Shown: positions 9,057 to 16,750 of the stretch, in pieces | Layout of the letters: each line of letters begins with the position of its first letter | How positions within the stretch are numbered: position 1 is the first letter of the stretch | Origin: Sphingomonadaceae bacterium | Lineage (GTDB): Bacteria; Pseudomonadota; Alphaproteobacteria; Sphingomonadales; Sphingomonadaceae | Reading direction: 5' to 3' | Assembly: GCA_947476425.1 (NCBI GenBank) | Contig: CANJQJ010000024.1 | Span: 1 to 43,571, forward strand | DNA: 43,571 nt | Notes under the pieces: model-generated | Databases searched by the model: none | Seen by the model: only the letters and a program-made list of their open reading frames with translations | Told to the model about the DNA's origin: nothing | Position numbers and translations under genes: made by a program

Positions 9057-9833
9057 ATGGCAGCCTTGCGCAGCGAAGAGGTATTGAGCGTCAACCACTG
9101 GAACGAGAAGCTGTTCAGCTTCACGACGACTCGCGACGCGGGTTTCCGCTTTGAGAGCGGACACTTCGTCATGGTCGGCATGGAAATAGAGGGCCGTCCG
9201 CTCATGCGGGCGTTCAGCATCGCCAGTCCGCATTATGACGACCAGCTCGAATTCCTGAGCGTCAAGGTTCCGGATGGGGCGCTGACCTCACGCCTTCAGC
9301 ATATAATCCCCGGAACCAGGCTGCTCATCAGCAGCAAGCCAGTGGGCACGCTCGTGCTGAGTGATCTCAAGCCGGGCAAGACGCTTTATCTCTTCGCAAC
9401 GGGCACGGGGCTCGCGCCGTTCCTGAGCATCGTTCGCGATCCGGAAACCTATGAACGCTTCGAAAAAGTCGTGCTGGCCCATGGCGTTCGCCGGATCAGC
9501 GACCTGGCTTATGCGAACTACATCACGCACGAACTGCCCCGGCACGAATATCTGGGCGAGGAAATAGCGCGCAAGCTGATATATTATCCGATGGTGACCC
9601 GGGAACCCTTCCGTAACCAGGGTCGGCTGACAGGGATGATCGCCTCCGGCAAGCTATTCGCAGACTTGGGAGTGCCGACATTCGATCCCGCGCATGATCG
9701 TGCCATGATTTGTGGCGGCCCCGAGATGCTGAAGGACATCTCGTCGATGCTCGATGACCGTGGTTTTTGCGTGTCGCCTTCCAGCGGAGTGCCGGGAGAT
9801 TATGTAATCGAGCGCGCTTTTGTGGAGAAATGA
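9057..9833 (+). CDS. fpr: Ferredoxin--NADP reductase
   Basis: A 258-residue flavoprotein of the bacterial FPR type. The FAD motif is Arg51-Ala-Phe-Ser54 (RAFSIAS), the NADP-binding loop is TGTGLAPFLS near residue 120, CGGPEML lies near 220, and the protein ends in IERAFVEK, typical of the subgroup. It moves electrons between NADPH and a ferredoxin or flavodoxin. In this window the obvious partner is the [2Fe-2S] ferredoxin at 12.4 kb, which would feed the two P450s and possibly the Rieske oxygenase at 23.8 kb. Divergent transcription from the LysR gene suggests inducible expression. A housekeeping role in oxidative stress is the alternative. Confidence 0.93.
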   Translation: MAALRSEEVLSVNHWNEKLFSFTTTRDAGFRFESGHFVMVGMEIEGRPLMRAFSIASPHYDDQLEFLSVKVPDGALTSRLQHIIPGTRLLISSKPVGTLVLSDLKPGKTLYLFATGTGLAPFLSIVRDPETYERFEKVVLAHGVRRISDLAYANYITHELPRHEYLGEEIARKLIYYPMVTREPFRNQGRLTGMIASGKLFADLGVPTFDPAHDRAMICGGPEMLKDISSMLDDRGFCVSPSSGVPGDYVIERAFVEK

Positions 9834-9848
9834 AAGGCGATGGCCTGT

Positions 9849-10370
9849 TTAGAATGGTTCCACGGAATCAGCATCGGTCGAAGCACAAAGCCAAATAAGC
9901 ACAAGGACAGCCATCGCCCGCCGCTGCTCCTGGGTAAAAGGCTGGTATTTGAACGCCACGAAGGGGGATTTTTGCAGCTGGATTGTGTCGTCAGCGAAAT
10001 CACGTGATCTTCGTTGGCGTCGCCAGTTTGCGGGACTCGAGCCCAATGTCGCCTGGAAAAAGCGAGACAAGTGGCTCTGGTCAGCAAAGCCACATTTGGC
10101 AGCGATCATGCTTATACTGTCGTCCGTTCGCTCGAGCATCTCCGCCGCACGCAAAACATGCTGTCGCAGCAACCATTGGTGAGGGGAGACGCCAGCGCTG
10201 GCCTTGAATGCCCGACCGAAATGGCTGCGCGAAAGACCGCAGGCGCAGGCGACCGTGTCGAGTCCATGGTCTGACGGATTTTCAGATAGAAGAAGCTGCG
10301 TTGCGCGCCTGACCTGCCAAGGTGCAAGGCCACCGCTTTTCACCCTGTTTCTCGCCGGCTTATCGAGCAT
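9849..10370 (-). CDS. AraC-family regulator consisting mainly of the DNA-binding domain
   Basis: A 173-residue protein. Residues 16-115 form the double helix-turn-helix of AraC regulators (GGLAPWQVRRATQLL, CGLSRSHFGRAFKASAGVSP, then CGFADQSHLSRFFQATLG). There is no recognisable N-terminal sensor domain, and the last 55 residues are a non-conserved tail. Such short AraC proteins (SoxS/MarA size) are controlled by abundance or by other partners. GAGGGTG sits 6 bases before the start, supporting a naturally short gene rather than a truncation. It is divergent from the epoxide hydrolase gene, with 233 bases between the two starts, and may control it. Confidence 0.85.
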   Translation of the reverse strand: MLDKPARNRVKSGGLAPWQVRRATQLLLSENPSDHGLDTVACACGLSRSHFGRAFKASAGVSPHQWLLRQHVLRAAEMLERTDDSISMIAAKCGFADQSHLSRFFQATLGSSPANWRRQRRSRDFADDTIQLQKSPFVAFKYQPFTQEQRRAMAVLVLIWLCASTDADSVEPF

Positions 10371-10603
10371 TGGAGCACCCTCGCCCCGCCCCGCTCTCTG
10401 CGAGACATGCAGCTTGCCTGTTCGAAATTCAAGCGCGCAATCGTTCCGAAATCGCTCTTCCGTTCAATAACACCGGCCTGGCGAGTGGGTAGAGACATCA
10501 GCTCATTTTTTCGAGCGGTCCCGACCGCCACCACTGCTGGACCAAGAGTCTGCAGGAGGGGATTGCCGAACCCGCATTCACTCACCGCCACTGGAGAAAC
10601 TTC

Positions 10604-12004
10604 ATGACCGGATCTCTATCCTCGGCCGACAGGCGACTTTTTCTGGCAACTGCTCTGGTCGGAACGATCGGGGTATTCGTACCTTGGACTGCCGCTCATG
10701 CCGAAACGACGCCGCCCCAAGTCCCAGGTGCAGAAGCGCTCGCGCAGGGAGCCCCTGCGCAGGCATCGGGAGCGATGCTAGTCGAATCTGCGGCAATCGC
10801 CATGGCCGCGACGGCAATGTCGAGCGGAGACGCCTCTATCCGGCCATTCAGTTTCCGGGCGTCAGACGCGGATCTCGCCGACCTCAAGCAGCGAATTGCC
10901 AAGACCAGATGGCCAAACAAGGAATTGGTGAACGATGCGACACAGGGTGTGACCCTTGCGACGATGCAGAAACTCACCGATTATTGGGCCAACCATTATG
11001 ACTGGCGAAAAGTCGAGGCGACGCTCGCCGCCATTCCCCAGTTCGTTACCAACATCGACGGAGTCGACATCCACTTCATCCATGTGAAATCGAAGCATCG
11101 GAATTCGAAGCCGCTGATCATTACCCACGGCTGGCCGGGCTCGATCATCGAGGAGCTGAAGGTAATCGATCCACTGGTCAATCCAACCGCCCATGGCGGC
11201 AAGGCCGAAGATGCATTCGATGTCGTGATCCCATCCCTTCCCGGCTACGGCTTCTCGGGCAAGCCAACCGAACTCGGGTGGGAACCGACCCGTATCGCCC
11301 GCGCATGGGTGACGCTGATGGACCGGCTCGGCTATAAGCGGTTTGTCGCTTCGGGCGGCGATTGGGGTGACCCAGTCACGGAGCAGTTAGGGGTAAACTC
11401 GCCCGGCCAGGTACTTGGTATCCACCTGAACATGCCCTCGGCGGTTCCACCTGAAATTCAGACGGCCCTCGCAACGGGCGGGCCGCCGCCGGCCAACCTC
11501 TCGCCCGATGAAAAGCGCGCATATGAACAGCTCGATTTCTTCTACAAGAAGGGCCTTGGCTACGCGAACGAGATGAGTTTGCGGCCGCAGACGCTCTATG
11601 CGCTCGAGGATTCTCCGGTCGGTCTCGCTGCCTGGATTCTCGACCATGACGACCGCAGCCTCGACCTCATCAGCCGCGTATTCGACGGGCACAGCGAAGG
11701 TCTCACGCGAGACGACATTCTCGACAACATCACGCTCTACTGGCTGACAAACACGGCGGTTTCTTCGGCTCGACTCTATTGGGAGAACAAGCTCGCCTTC
11801 TTCAAGCCACAGGGGGTTACGATTCCCGTTGTCGTGAGCGCTTTCCCGGATGAGCTTTATCAGGCACCGCGAAGCTGGTCGGAAAAAGCGTTCCCCAAGC
11901 TGGTCTACTACCAGCGGCACCCGAAAGGTGGGCACTTCGCGGCGTGGGAGCAGCCGGAGGCCTTCGTCGATGATCTTCGCACCGGCTTTCGTTCACTGCA
12001 TTGA
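10604..12004 (+). CDS. Exported epoxide hydrolase, alpha/beta-hydrolase fold with EHN domain
   Basis: A 466-residue protein related to microsomal and juvenile-hormone epoxide hydrolases. Residues 1-31 form a twin-arginine-like signal (ADRRLFLAT, then a hydrophobic run ending AHA), so the enzyme is probably folded and then exported to the periplasm. A low-complexity Ala-rich stretch follows. The EHN domain is at about 83-190, with oxyanion motif HGWPGS (175-180). The nucleophile is Asp253 in GGDWGDP and the general base His444 in GGHFAAWEQP. It opens an epoxide by water addition, plausibly one made by a local P450. Most bacterial relatives are cytoplasmic, so the signal is notable. Confidence 0.9.
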   Translation: MTGSLSSADRRLFLATALVGTIGVFVPWTAAHAETTPPQVPGAEALAQGAPAQASGAMLVESAAIAMAATAMSSGDASIRPFSFRASDADLADLKQRIAKTRWPNKELVNDATQGVTLATMQKLTDYWANHYDWRKVEATLAAIPQFVTNIDGVDIHFIHVKSKHRNSKPLIITHGWPGSIIEELKVIDPLVNPTAHGGKAEDAFDVVIPSLPGYGFSGKPTELGWEPTRIARAWVTLMDRLGYKRFVASGGDWGDPVTEQLGVNSPGQVLGIHLNMPSAVPPEIQTALATGGPPPANLSPDEKRAYEQLDFFYKKGLGYANEMSLRPQTLYALEDSPVGLAAWILDHDDRSLDLISRVFDGHSEGLTRDDILDNITLYWLTNTAVSSARLYWENKLAFFKPQGVTIPVVVSAFPDELYQAPRSWSEKAFPKLVYYQRHPKGGHFAAWEQPEAFVDDLRTGFRSLH

Positions 12005-12013
12005 ACAAGCCGA

Positions 12014-12433
12014 TCAGCCTGCGGGAATCGCGTGGAGCAAGACGTCGCACTGGCGATCCCAGGCGGCAGCATAATCCGGGGTCCAGTCGGCGGCAAGGAG
12101 TTCCGCCAGCACGCTGCGCAAAGCATCGAAGAAGGCGATGTAGAGATCACGGCCGTGAATGCCGTAGCTGACATGATCGGCGGCGATGGTGGCGAGCGTC
12201 GGCGGGACATAGCCCTCGCCTCGAGCGCTGTCGTTGAGGAGGACGAGGATCTCGACGAGCATGCGGCCGCGCGCCCTCGGGTCGATATCGTCGAGATGGA
12301 AAAACGCCCTTGCCTCCGGCCGCTCCGCGAAGAAGCGGTCGAAGACGAGCGGGGTGATATCGTCGCAGTGGGTTGCGGCGATTTCGAGCGATGCATCGAT
12401 GGCCTCGGCATCGTTCATCGCGAGTGTTGCCAT
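12014..12433 (-). CDS. Single-domain globin
   Basis: A 139-residue heme protein with the three-over-three globin pattern. Phe44/Phe45 lie at the CD corner (ARAFFHLDD), the probable proximal His is His87 (AADHVSYGI), and the conserved Trp125 sits in AAAWDR near the end. There is no reductase domain, unlike flavohemoglobins. Its start codon overlaps the ferredoxin stop by one base (TGATG), so it is translated as part of the P450-ferredoxin operon. Roles as an oxygen store for the P450, a nitric oxide or peroxide scavenger, or a redox sensor are all possible; the operon favours a function tied to the P450. Confidence 0.85.
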   Translation of the reverse strand: MATLAMNDAEAIDASLEIAATHCDDITPLVFDRFFAERPEARAFFHLDDIDPRARGRMLVEILVLLNDSARGEGYVPPTLATIAADHVSYGIHGRDLYIAFFDALRSVLAELLAADWTPDYAAAWDRQCDVLLHAIPAG

Positions 12434-12747
12434 CAGCGGTACTGGCTGGCCGGGACGTGGACGACGAGGCCGTCCAGTTCAGGCGTCATCATGATCTGGC
12501 ATGACAGGCGCACATTCGCGTCCTCGTCCTCGATAAGCGAGGTCTCGAGCTCGGTGCTCGCGGGGATGCGGGCGATCCAGGCCGCATCGACCTCGACCTT
12601 GCAGGTAGCACAGCTCACGCATCCCCCGCATTCGCCAGCGATGCCCGGGATATCATTGTTGTTCGCGGCCTGCATAACCGAGAAGCCTTCCTCGATCTCG
12701 ACAGACTGGGCGCGGCCATCGGGCTGAACGAAAGTGACGTTTGCCAT
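12433..12747 (-). CDS. [2Fe-2S] ferredoxin, adrenodoxin/putidaredoxin type
   Basis: A 104-residue electron carrier. The four ligands are the CX5CX2C cluster in ECGGCVSCATC plus a later Cys in RLSCQ, the spacing of P450-partner ferredoxins. The start at 12747 gives the expected length; the longer open frame upstream is inside the P450 gene. Only 4 bases separate it from the P450 stop upstream, and its own stop overlaps the globin start. It very likely passes electrons from the reductase at 9.1 kb to the neighbouring P450. Confidence 0.95.
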   Translation of the reverse strand: MANVTFVQPDGRAQSVEIEEGFSVMQAANNNDIPGIAGECGGCVSCATCKVEVDAAWIARIPASTELETSLIEDEDANVRLSCQIMMTPELDGLVVHVPASQYR

Positions 12748-12751
12748 CGGA

Positions 12752-13975
12752 TCAACCCCAGATGAGAGGAACGGAGCGCGGCTGAATGACGCCGCCCAGA
12801 TCGGTGAGGATCTCGGCCTGCGGATCGAGCCGGAACGGCGGCAGTTCGGCAAGGAGCTTCTGCATCGCGACTGTCAGTTCGCGGCGGGCGAGGTGATGGC
12901 CGAGGCAATGGTGGATGCCCGAACCGAATGCGAGGCTGGTCGCGCGGCGATCGAAGCGGACTTCCTCGGGATTTTCGAACTGCTCGGGATCATTGCTGCC
13001 GAGCGTGGTGCAGACCATCACCTTGTCGCCGACCTTGAAGGTGACGCCGCCCATCTCGATTTCCTTGATGACGGTGCGGAACGTGGAGGCCGGCGAGTAA
13101 TAGCGTAGCATCTCCTGGATCGCGTCCGGGATCAGCGCCGGATTGGCGCGTAGCTTGGCCTGCTGCTCGGGATGCTCTGCGAGATAGCGATACTGCCAGC
13201 ACAGGTTGGTGGTGACGGTATCGAGTCCGCCGATGAAGAGATTGAAGCAGAAGCCGATCACCTCGTCGTCGGTGAGGCCGCGATCGCCGATCTTCGCGTT
13301 TAAGGCGAAGCTGACGAGATCGTCGCCCGGATTGGCGCGGCGTTCCTTCATGACTTCGCGGAAGAGGCCGACGACATTGCGAGTCGCCTGCTTGATGTTC
13401 TCGATGTTCATGTCGTGGAGCAGCATATGTTCCCACAGCATGAACTCAGCCATGCGCTCCTGCGGGAGGTCGAGCAGGTCGAGCACGATGGACACGGGGA
13501 ACGGGACGGCGAAGACCTCGCGGAAATCGGCGGCGCCCTTGTTCTTGAAGCCGTCGATCAGGTGCTGTGCGACTTCGGCGACCTTGGTTTCGAGCTTCTT
13601 GAGCGCGACAGGCGTGAAGAGGGGATTGAGCAATGCGCGATACTGGTCATGCGTCGGCGCATCGGCACCGGCTGGGACGAGATCCCAGCTGTCGCCGATG
13701 AACATCGCGAAGGGCGCGAAGCCCTTGACCGAGAAATGCACGTCATCGGCATAGATTGCGCGCAGATCGCTGAAGCGCCGAACGACCCAGGCCGGGGTGC
13801 CGCCCGGATAGACGTCGGGCACCCAGAAGACCGGCGGATAGCAGCGATGAATGTCATGGATCATCCGCTTGTAGGGATCGCTGCTGGTCAGGCTGCCAAG
13901 CGTCAGCGGGAAGGTGCGGACCAGATCCGGCGGCACATGTGACGGAATTTGCGTGACCGGAGCGTGGATATTCAT
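12752..13975 (-). CDS. Cytochrome P450 (second), ferredoxin-linked
   Basis: A 407-residue class I bacterial P450. The heme loop is FGSGIHHCLG with Cys357, the I-helix has the complete GGLDTVTT acid-alcohol pair, and EMLR provides ExxR. It is the first gene of the operon P450-ferredoxin-globin. The start at 13975 is preceded by GGGAG; a longer frame back to 14059 lacks a ribosome binding site and runs into AT-rich promoter-like DNA. Unlike the P450 at 0.9 kb, its catalytic motifs are all standard. Substrate unknown; the epoxide hydrolase transcribed toward this operon suggests an epoxide or alkene intermediate. Confidence 0.95.
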   Translation of the reverse strand: MNIHAPVTQIPSHVPPDLVRTFPLTLGSLTSSDPYKRMIHDIHRCYPPVFWVPDVYPGGTPAWVVRRFSDLRAIYADDVHFSVKGFAPFAMFIGDSWDLVPAGADAPTHDQYRALLNPLFTPVALKKLETKVAEVAQHLIDGFKNKGAADFREVFAVPFPVSIVLDLLDLPQERMAEFMLWEHMLLHDMNIENIKQATRNVVGLFREVMKERRANPGDDLVSFALNAKIGDRGLTDDEVIGFCFNLFIGGLDTVTTNLCWQYRYLAEHPEQQAKLRANPALIPDAIQEMLRYYSPASTFRTVIKEIEMGGVTFKVGDKVMVCTTLGSNDPEQFENPEEVRFDRRATSLAFGSGIHHCLGHHLARRELTVAMQKLLAELPPFRLDPQAEILTDLGGVIQPRSVPLIWG

Positions 13976-13994
13976 GACCTCTCTCCCAAAAGCG

Positions 13995-14024
13995 ATTGAA
14001 CGATTTTTACAATATGTGTTCAAT
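13995..14024. promoter_or_regulatory. Inverted repeat in the P450 operon promoter, candidate operator
   Basis: The sequence ATTGAAC (13995-14001) is mirrored exactly by GTTCAAT (14018-14024), with 16 bases between. It lies 20-49 bases upstream of the second P450 start, in an AT-rich stretch, where a repressor or activator dimer would be expected. Which regulator binds is not known. Confidence 0.5.
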
Positions 14025-14120
14025 TTGCTCGAAGAAGAGGGAGCTAACATTGATCGCAATCAAAATTGCGGCTGAATCTATCGGTCTGTGACTGGACGTC
14101 GAGCACGCGCCCGCTTCGTC

Positions 14121-14141
14121 ATCCCGACCGAAAGTCGGGAT
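14121..14141. repeat. Small palindromic repeat (ATCCCGAC/GTCGGGAT)
   Basis: An 8-base stem ATCCCGAC (14121-14128) and GTCGGGAT (14134-14141) with a 5-base loop, preceded by GTC. The same core, with a longer 12-base stem, occurs at 42707-42734, which marks it as a dispersed intergenic palindrome. It sits between the 188-residue membrane protein stop and the P450 promoter and could act as a terminator for readthrough. Confidence 0.6.
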
Positions 14142-14181
14142 CCATGGGACCCACAGGGCTCGCAGGCGAGGGAGGGGGGCC

Positions 14182-14748
14182 TCAAGGCGCGGTGGGGCAG
14201 CGCTTGTACCAGAGGCCCTTGGCGTCCTTCTGACTGACGAGCAACTCCTGGCGCGAGCCGGAAAGCGCGTAGGTAGTCGTCGATTGCCAGGATTCGCCCT
14301 GGCCGGTGAAGGATGCGGTAATGTCGATCGTCATCGGATTCTGGATCACCACGGATTCGACGTCGCCGGCGACTTCGCGGAACCGAACCGCCTTGGGTGC
14401 GACGTCGAGCACCGAATCGTCGGCGCCTTCCTGGCCGCACAGTTCGGGATGCTGTGTCCAGTTGCCCCAGAACTGCTTCGGAATGGAGGCAAGCTTGACC
14501 TGTGGCGGCTGCGGCGGCGCAGCATCCTGCGCGATGACATTATCGACGATCTCGTCGATGGGATTGGCGGTCTTTTTCTCCGGGACGACAGGTTCCGCGT
14601 CGGCACTGTTATCCGCCTCCGGGGCCTGGACCATGTTGCCGGGGAGAGGGCCTTCCAATGACGGGCGGACCATCTGGAAGAAGATTACACCAAGCAGCCC
14701 CGCGATCACCACGAGCAACGTGATGATCAAGCCTTGTCCACGCTTCAT
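14182..14748 (-). CDS. Membrane-anchored hypothetical protein
   Basis: I do not recognise a named family. The 188-residue protein has one N-terminal membrane segment (about 8-26, LIITLLVVIAGLLGVIFF) and a Pro- and acid-rich linker to about residue 90. A small probably periplasmic domain follows, with IPKQFWGNWTQ, two Cys (in ELCGQ and KRCP) that could form a disulfide, and an alternating strand pattern. It starts 3 bases after the sulfotransferase-like gene stop, so the two are cotranscribed. Its position suggests an envelope role, but nothing more can be said. Confidence 0.75.
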   Translation of the reverse strand: MKRGQGLIITLLVVIAGLLGVIFFQMVRPSLEGPLPGNMVQAPEADNSADAEPVVPEKKTANPIDEIVDNVIAQDAAPPQPPQVKLASIPKQFWGNWTQHPELCGQEGADDSVLDVAPKAVRFREVAGDVESVVIQNPMTIDITASFTGQGESWQSTTTYALSGSRQELLVSQKDAKGLWYKRCPTAP

Positions 14749-14751
14749 CGA

Positions 14752-15414
14752 TTACTCCGCATTTCCGGATGCCCCGCTTGCGGCCCGTGCCGCCGCCATG
14801 CCCTTGACCTGGGCATCCGCCATCAACTGGAACTCGGCCGCCGAATTTGCAACCGGGAAAGGCGCGTCGGGGATCGGGACGCCAAGAAAATCGCAGAGCG
14901 GCTGCCAGCCCTGGCTGACCTCGAAGACGAGCAGTCGTTCGGGCGGAATAGCGCGGATTACCGCCGCGTTGTGACGATGGAAGGCAGCGATCAACGTGTC
15001 ATGATCGTTTATGTCGCCGAGTCTGTCATGAATCACGGCCTCGAGCATGGGCCCGAACGGAGTATCGGCCAGGGCGGCGGTCAGCTGCTTCGAAAAGACG
15101 GTTTTCTGCGTGGATTCGAACCAGCGCTCGGGATCGCGGTGGGTGAGAACGATCTTGGCGTCGGGAAATGTCTCGGCGAGCGTGGCGTAGAACATGCACG
15201 ACGGCGCATCGCAACTCGAGTGATAATCGCGAAGCATCGCCTCCCAGTCCGTGGGCTCGCCACGCGCGGCCTGCGTCCAGCCCATAGCCACCTCGGGACG
15301 CGCGAGCACTTCGACCATGTGGTGACACGGGCCGAACCCGAGTTGCTCCAAAGCGAGCTTGAAGGACAATGTTCCAGTGCGCGGCAGCCCCGCGCCAATG
15401 ACGGCCAATGACAT
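14752..15414 (-). CDS. Sulfotransferase-family protein
   Basis: A 220-residue protein of the bacterial Sulfotransfer_4 type. The N-terminal loop GAGLPRTGTLSFKLAL is the 5'-phosphosulfate (PAPS) binding element, and IVLTHRDPERWFES (about 113-126) is the 3'-phosphate binding motif with Arg and Ser. The start at 15414 is chosen because GGAGGGG lies about 8 bases upstream. It would transfer sulfate from PAPS to a hydroxyl group. No sulfate activation genes are in the window. It is divergent from the SnoaL-like gene at 15.5 kb and is followed at once by the membrane-anchored protein. Confidence 0.85.
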   Translation of the reverse strand: MSLAVIGAGLPRTGTLSFKLALEQLGFGPCHHMVEVLARPEVAMGWTQAARGEPTDWEAMLRDYHSSCDAPSCMFYATLAETFPDAKIVLTHRDPERWFESTQKTVFSKQLTAALADTPFGPMLEAVIHDRLGDINDHDTLIAAFHRHNAAVIRAIPPERLLVFEVSQGWQPLCDFLGVPIPDAPFPVANSAAEFQLMADAQVKGMAAARAASGASGNAE

Positions 15415-15543
15415 TGTGGATCCCCTCCGATCGTTTTTGTTCACCGATGGAATATCGTGGCGCCATTGCGGACGTCGCTGGATTGTGATGGATATGAAGG
15501 CCTGTCCGCAATCTAAATCTACAAAACCAGAAGGGGAACGAGG

Positions 15544-15963
15544 ATGATCGACGAAGCAGGCGCACTGGCGATATCGGAGCGGATTTTCGGCGGCTTCAAT
15601 CGCGGCGATGTCGCGTCGTTCGCGGATTGCCTCCATTCCGATATCGTCGCCGAGTTTCCGTTTTCGCCGCCTGGCATGTTCGAAAGCCCGCGCGGACAGG
15701 CCGCCGTGCTCGAAGCCATGACGCAAGGGCGAGCGATGATGGCGAGCATGACGATCACGCCAAGCGAGACCTACTGGTCGGCGCCTGACGAGACGCTGGT
15801 CATAGAAGCGAAGGGCAAGGCCCAGCTGCGAGGCGGCACGCCGTATAACAACAGCTATGTGTTCATGGTCGGATTCCGCGACGGGCGCGTGATCCTGTGG
15901 CGCGAATATTTCGACAGCCTGCTCATGCAGCATGCGATCGAAGCCGAGATGGCGGCGGGCTGA
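15544..15963 (+). CDS. SnoaL-like / NTF2-fold family protein (second)
   Basis: A 139-residue single-domain protein. The pattern fits the SnoaL/ketosteroid-isomerase-like fold: helix AISERIFGGFNRGDVASFAD, then LHSDIVAEFPFSPPGMF, and a final strand GRVILWREYFD. That final strand with Trp-Arg-Glu-Tyr is typical of the SnoaL group acting on hydrophobic ligands. It is divergent from the sulfotransferase-like gene. Catalytic role and substrate are unknown; isomerase, hydrolase or binding functions are all possible. Confidence 0.8.
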   Translation: MIDEAGALAISERIFGGFNRGDVASFADCLHSDIVAEFPFSPPGMFESPRGQAAVLEAMTQGRAMMASMTITPSETYWSAPDETLVIEAKGKAQLRGGTPYNNSYVFMVGFRDGRVILWREYFDSLLMQHAIEAEMAAG

Positions 15964-16002
15964 CGACCGCGCCGCCGCCATCCGGCTGACGCGGGTTTCC
16001 CG

Positions 16003-16587
16003 CTAGCGCACCGGTATCATCAAATGCGCATAGGGCGTCCCCGCCCACATCACATAGGGCTTGCTGGTGTCGGGGTTGGGGCTTTCAGGATAGCCCTGCA
16101 TCATCGACGTCGCACCCACGACCATCACGTGCGGGCCGGTGCTGACCCAGTTGTTCCCGACGGTCGGTCCTTGCGCATAGGGATCGGTATTGCTTGCGTC
16201 GGTTCCGCCGGCCAGCATGTAGAGGAAGCCGACCTTGCCCGCTGGCGGGGTGCGGTGCTCGATCCAGGCCTGCGCCCAGGCCATCGCATTGGCGTCGCCG
16301 CACATCGGGTCCGGCCCCGGAGTCTCGGGATTGTCGGCCATGCAGGTGAAGCCGTTCGTGCCCTTGCGCAGTTCGGTAACGGCGCCCTTGGCGTCGACGG
16401 TGATGACGGTGGCATCGCGGCCGACCGCGGTCGGTGCGGCGGACATCGCGCTCTGGACCGTCGCGTCGGCGCTCATCGGGGCCATCGCCATGACATGGGC
16501 AGGAGCCTTGGCGGGGGCGGGGGTTGCGGCCGGTGCGAGGCCGGCGGGCGCCAGAATCAAAGGAATGAGAAGTGCGGCTTTCAGCAT
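16003..16587 (-). CDS. Secreted hypothetical protein
   Basis: A 194-residue protein with a clear N-terminal signal peptide (MLKAALLIPLILAPAGLAPA, then an Ala/Pro-rich stretch). The mature part has a Cys pair (GFTCMADNP and DPMCGD), a central LYMLAGGTD, and ends in GTPYAHLMIPVR. I do not recognise the family, although the pattern of a small periplasmic domain is clear. The start at 16587 follows GGAGG; the frame continues upstream without a better site. It is divergent from the DUF1326 gene, with 163 bases between them. Confidence 0.75.
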   Translation of the reverse strand: MLKAALLIPLILAPAGLAPAATPAPAKAPAHVMAMAPMSADATVQSAMSAAPTAVGRDATVITVDAKGAVTELRKGTNGFTCMADNPETPGPDPMCGDANAMAWAQAWIEHRTPPAGKVGFLYMLAGGTDASNTDPYAQGPTVGNNWVSTGPHVMVVGATSMMQGYPESPNPDTSKPYVMWAGTPYAHLMIPVR

Positions 16588-16750
16588 CGATTCCTCCACC
16601 GAAATCCCCCGCGTCAGGACGTTAGCATGGATTGCGGGATCGCGCGATATCCGGATGCGCCGATAGCCCAAAGGGAGGAGCCTCCATCCGCGCTATTGAG
16701 GTGCGGGCGCGGCGAGCGTAATAATATGCTTCCGGCAGGAGGCCTGACCC

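Noticed and set aside
10340-10591. A minus-strand frame that might be a frameshifted N-terminal part of the AraC gene
   Set aside because: It lacks cupin-like AraC sensor features, and the short AraC gene has its own ribosome binding site, so no frameshift is needed.
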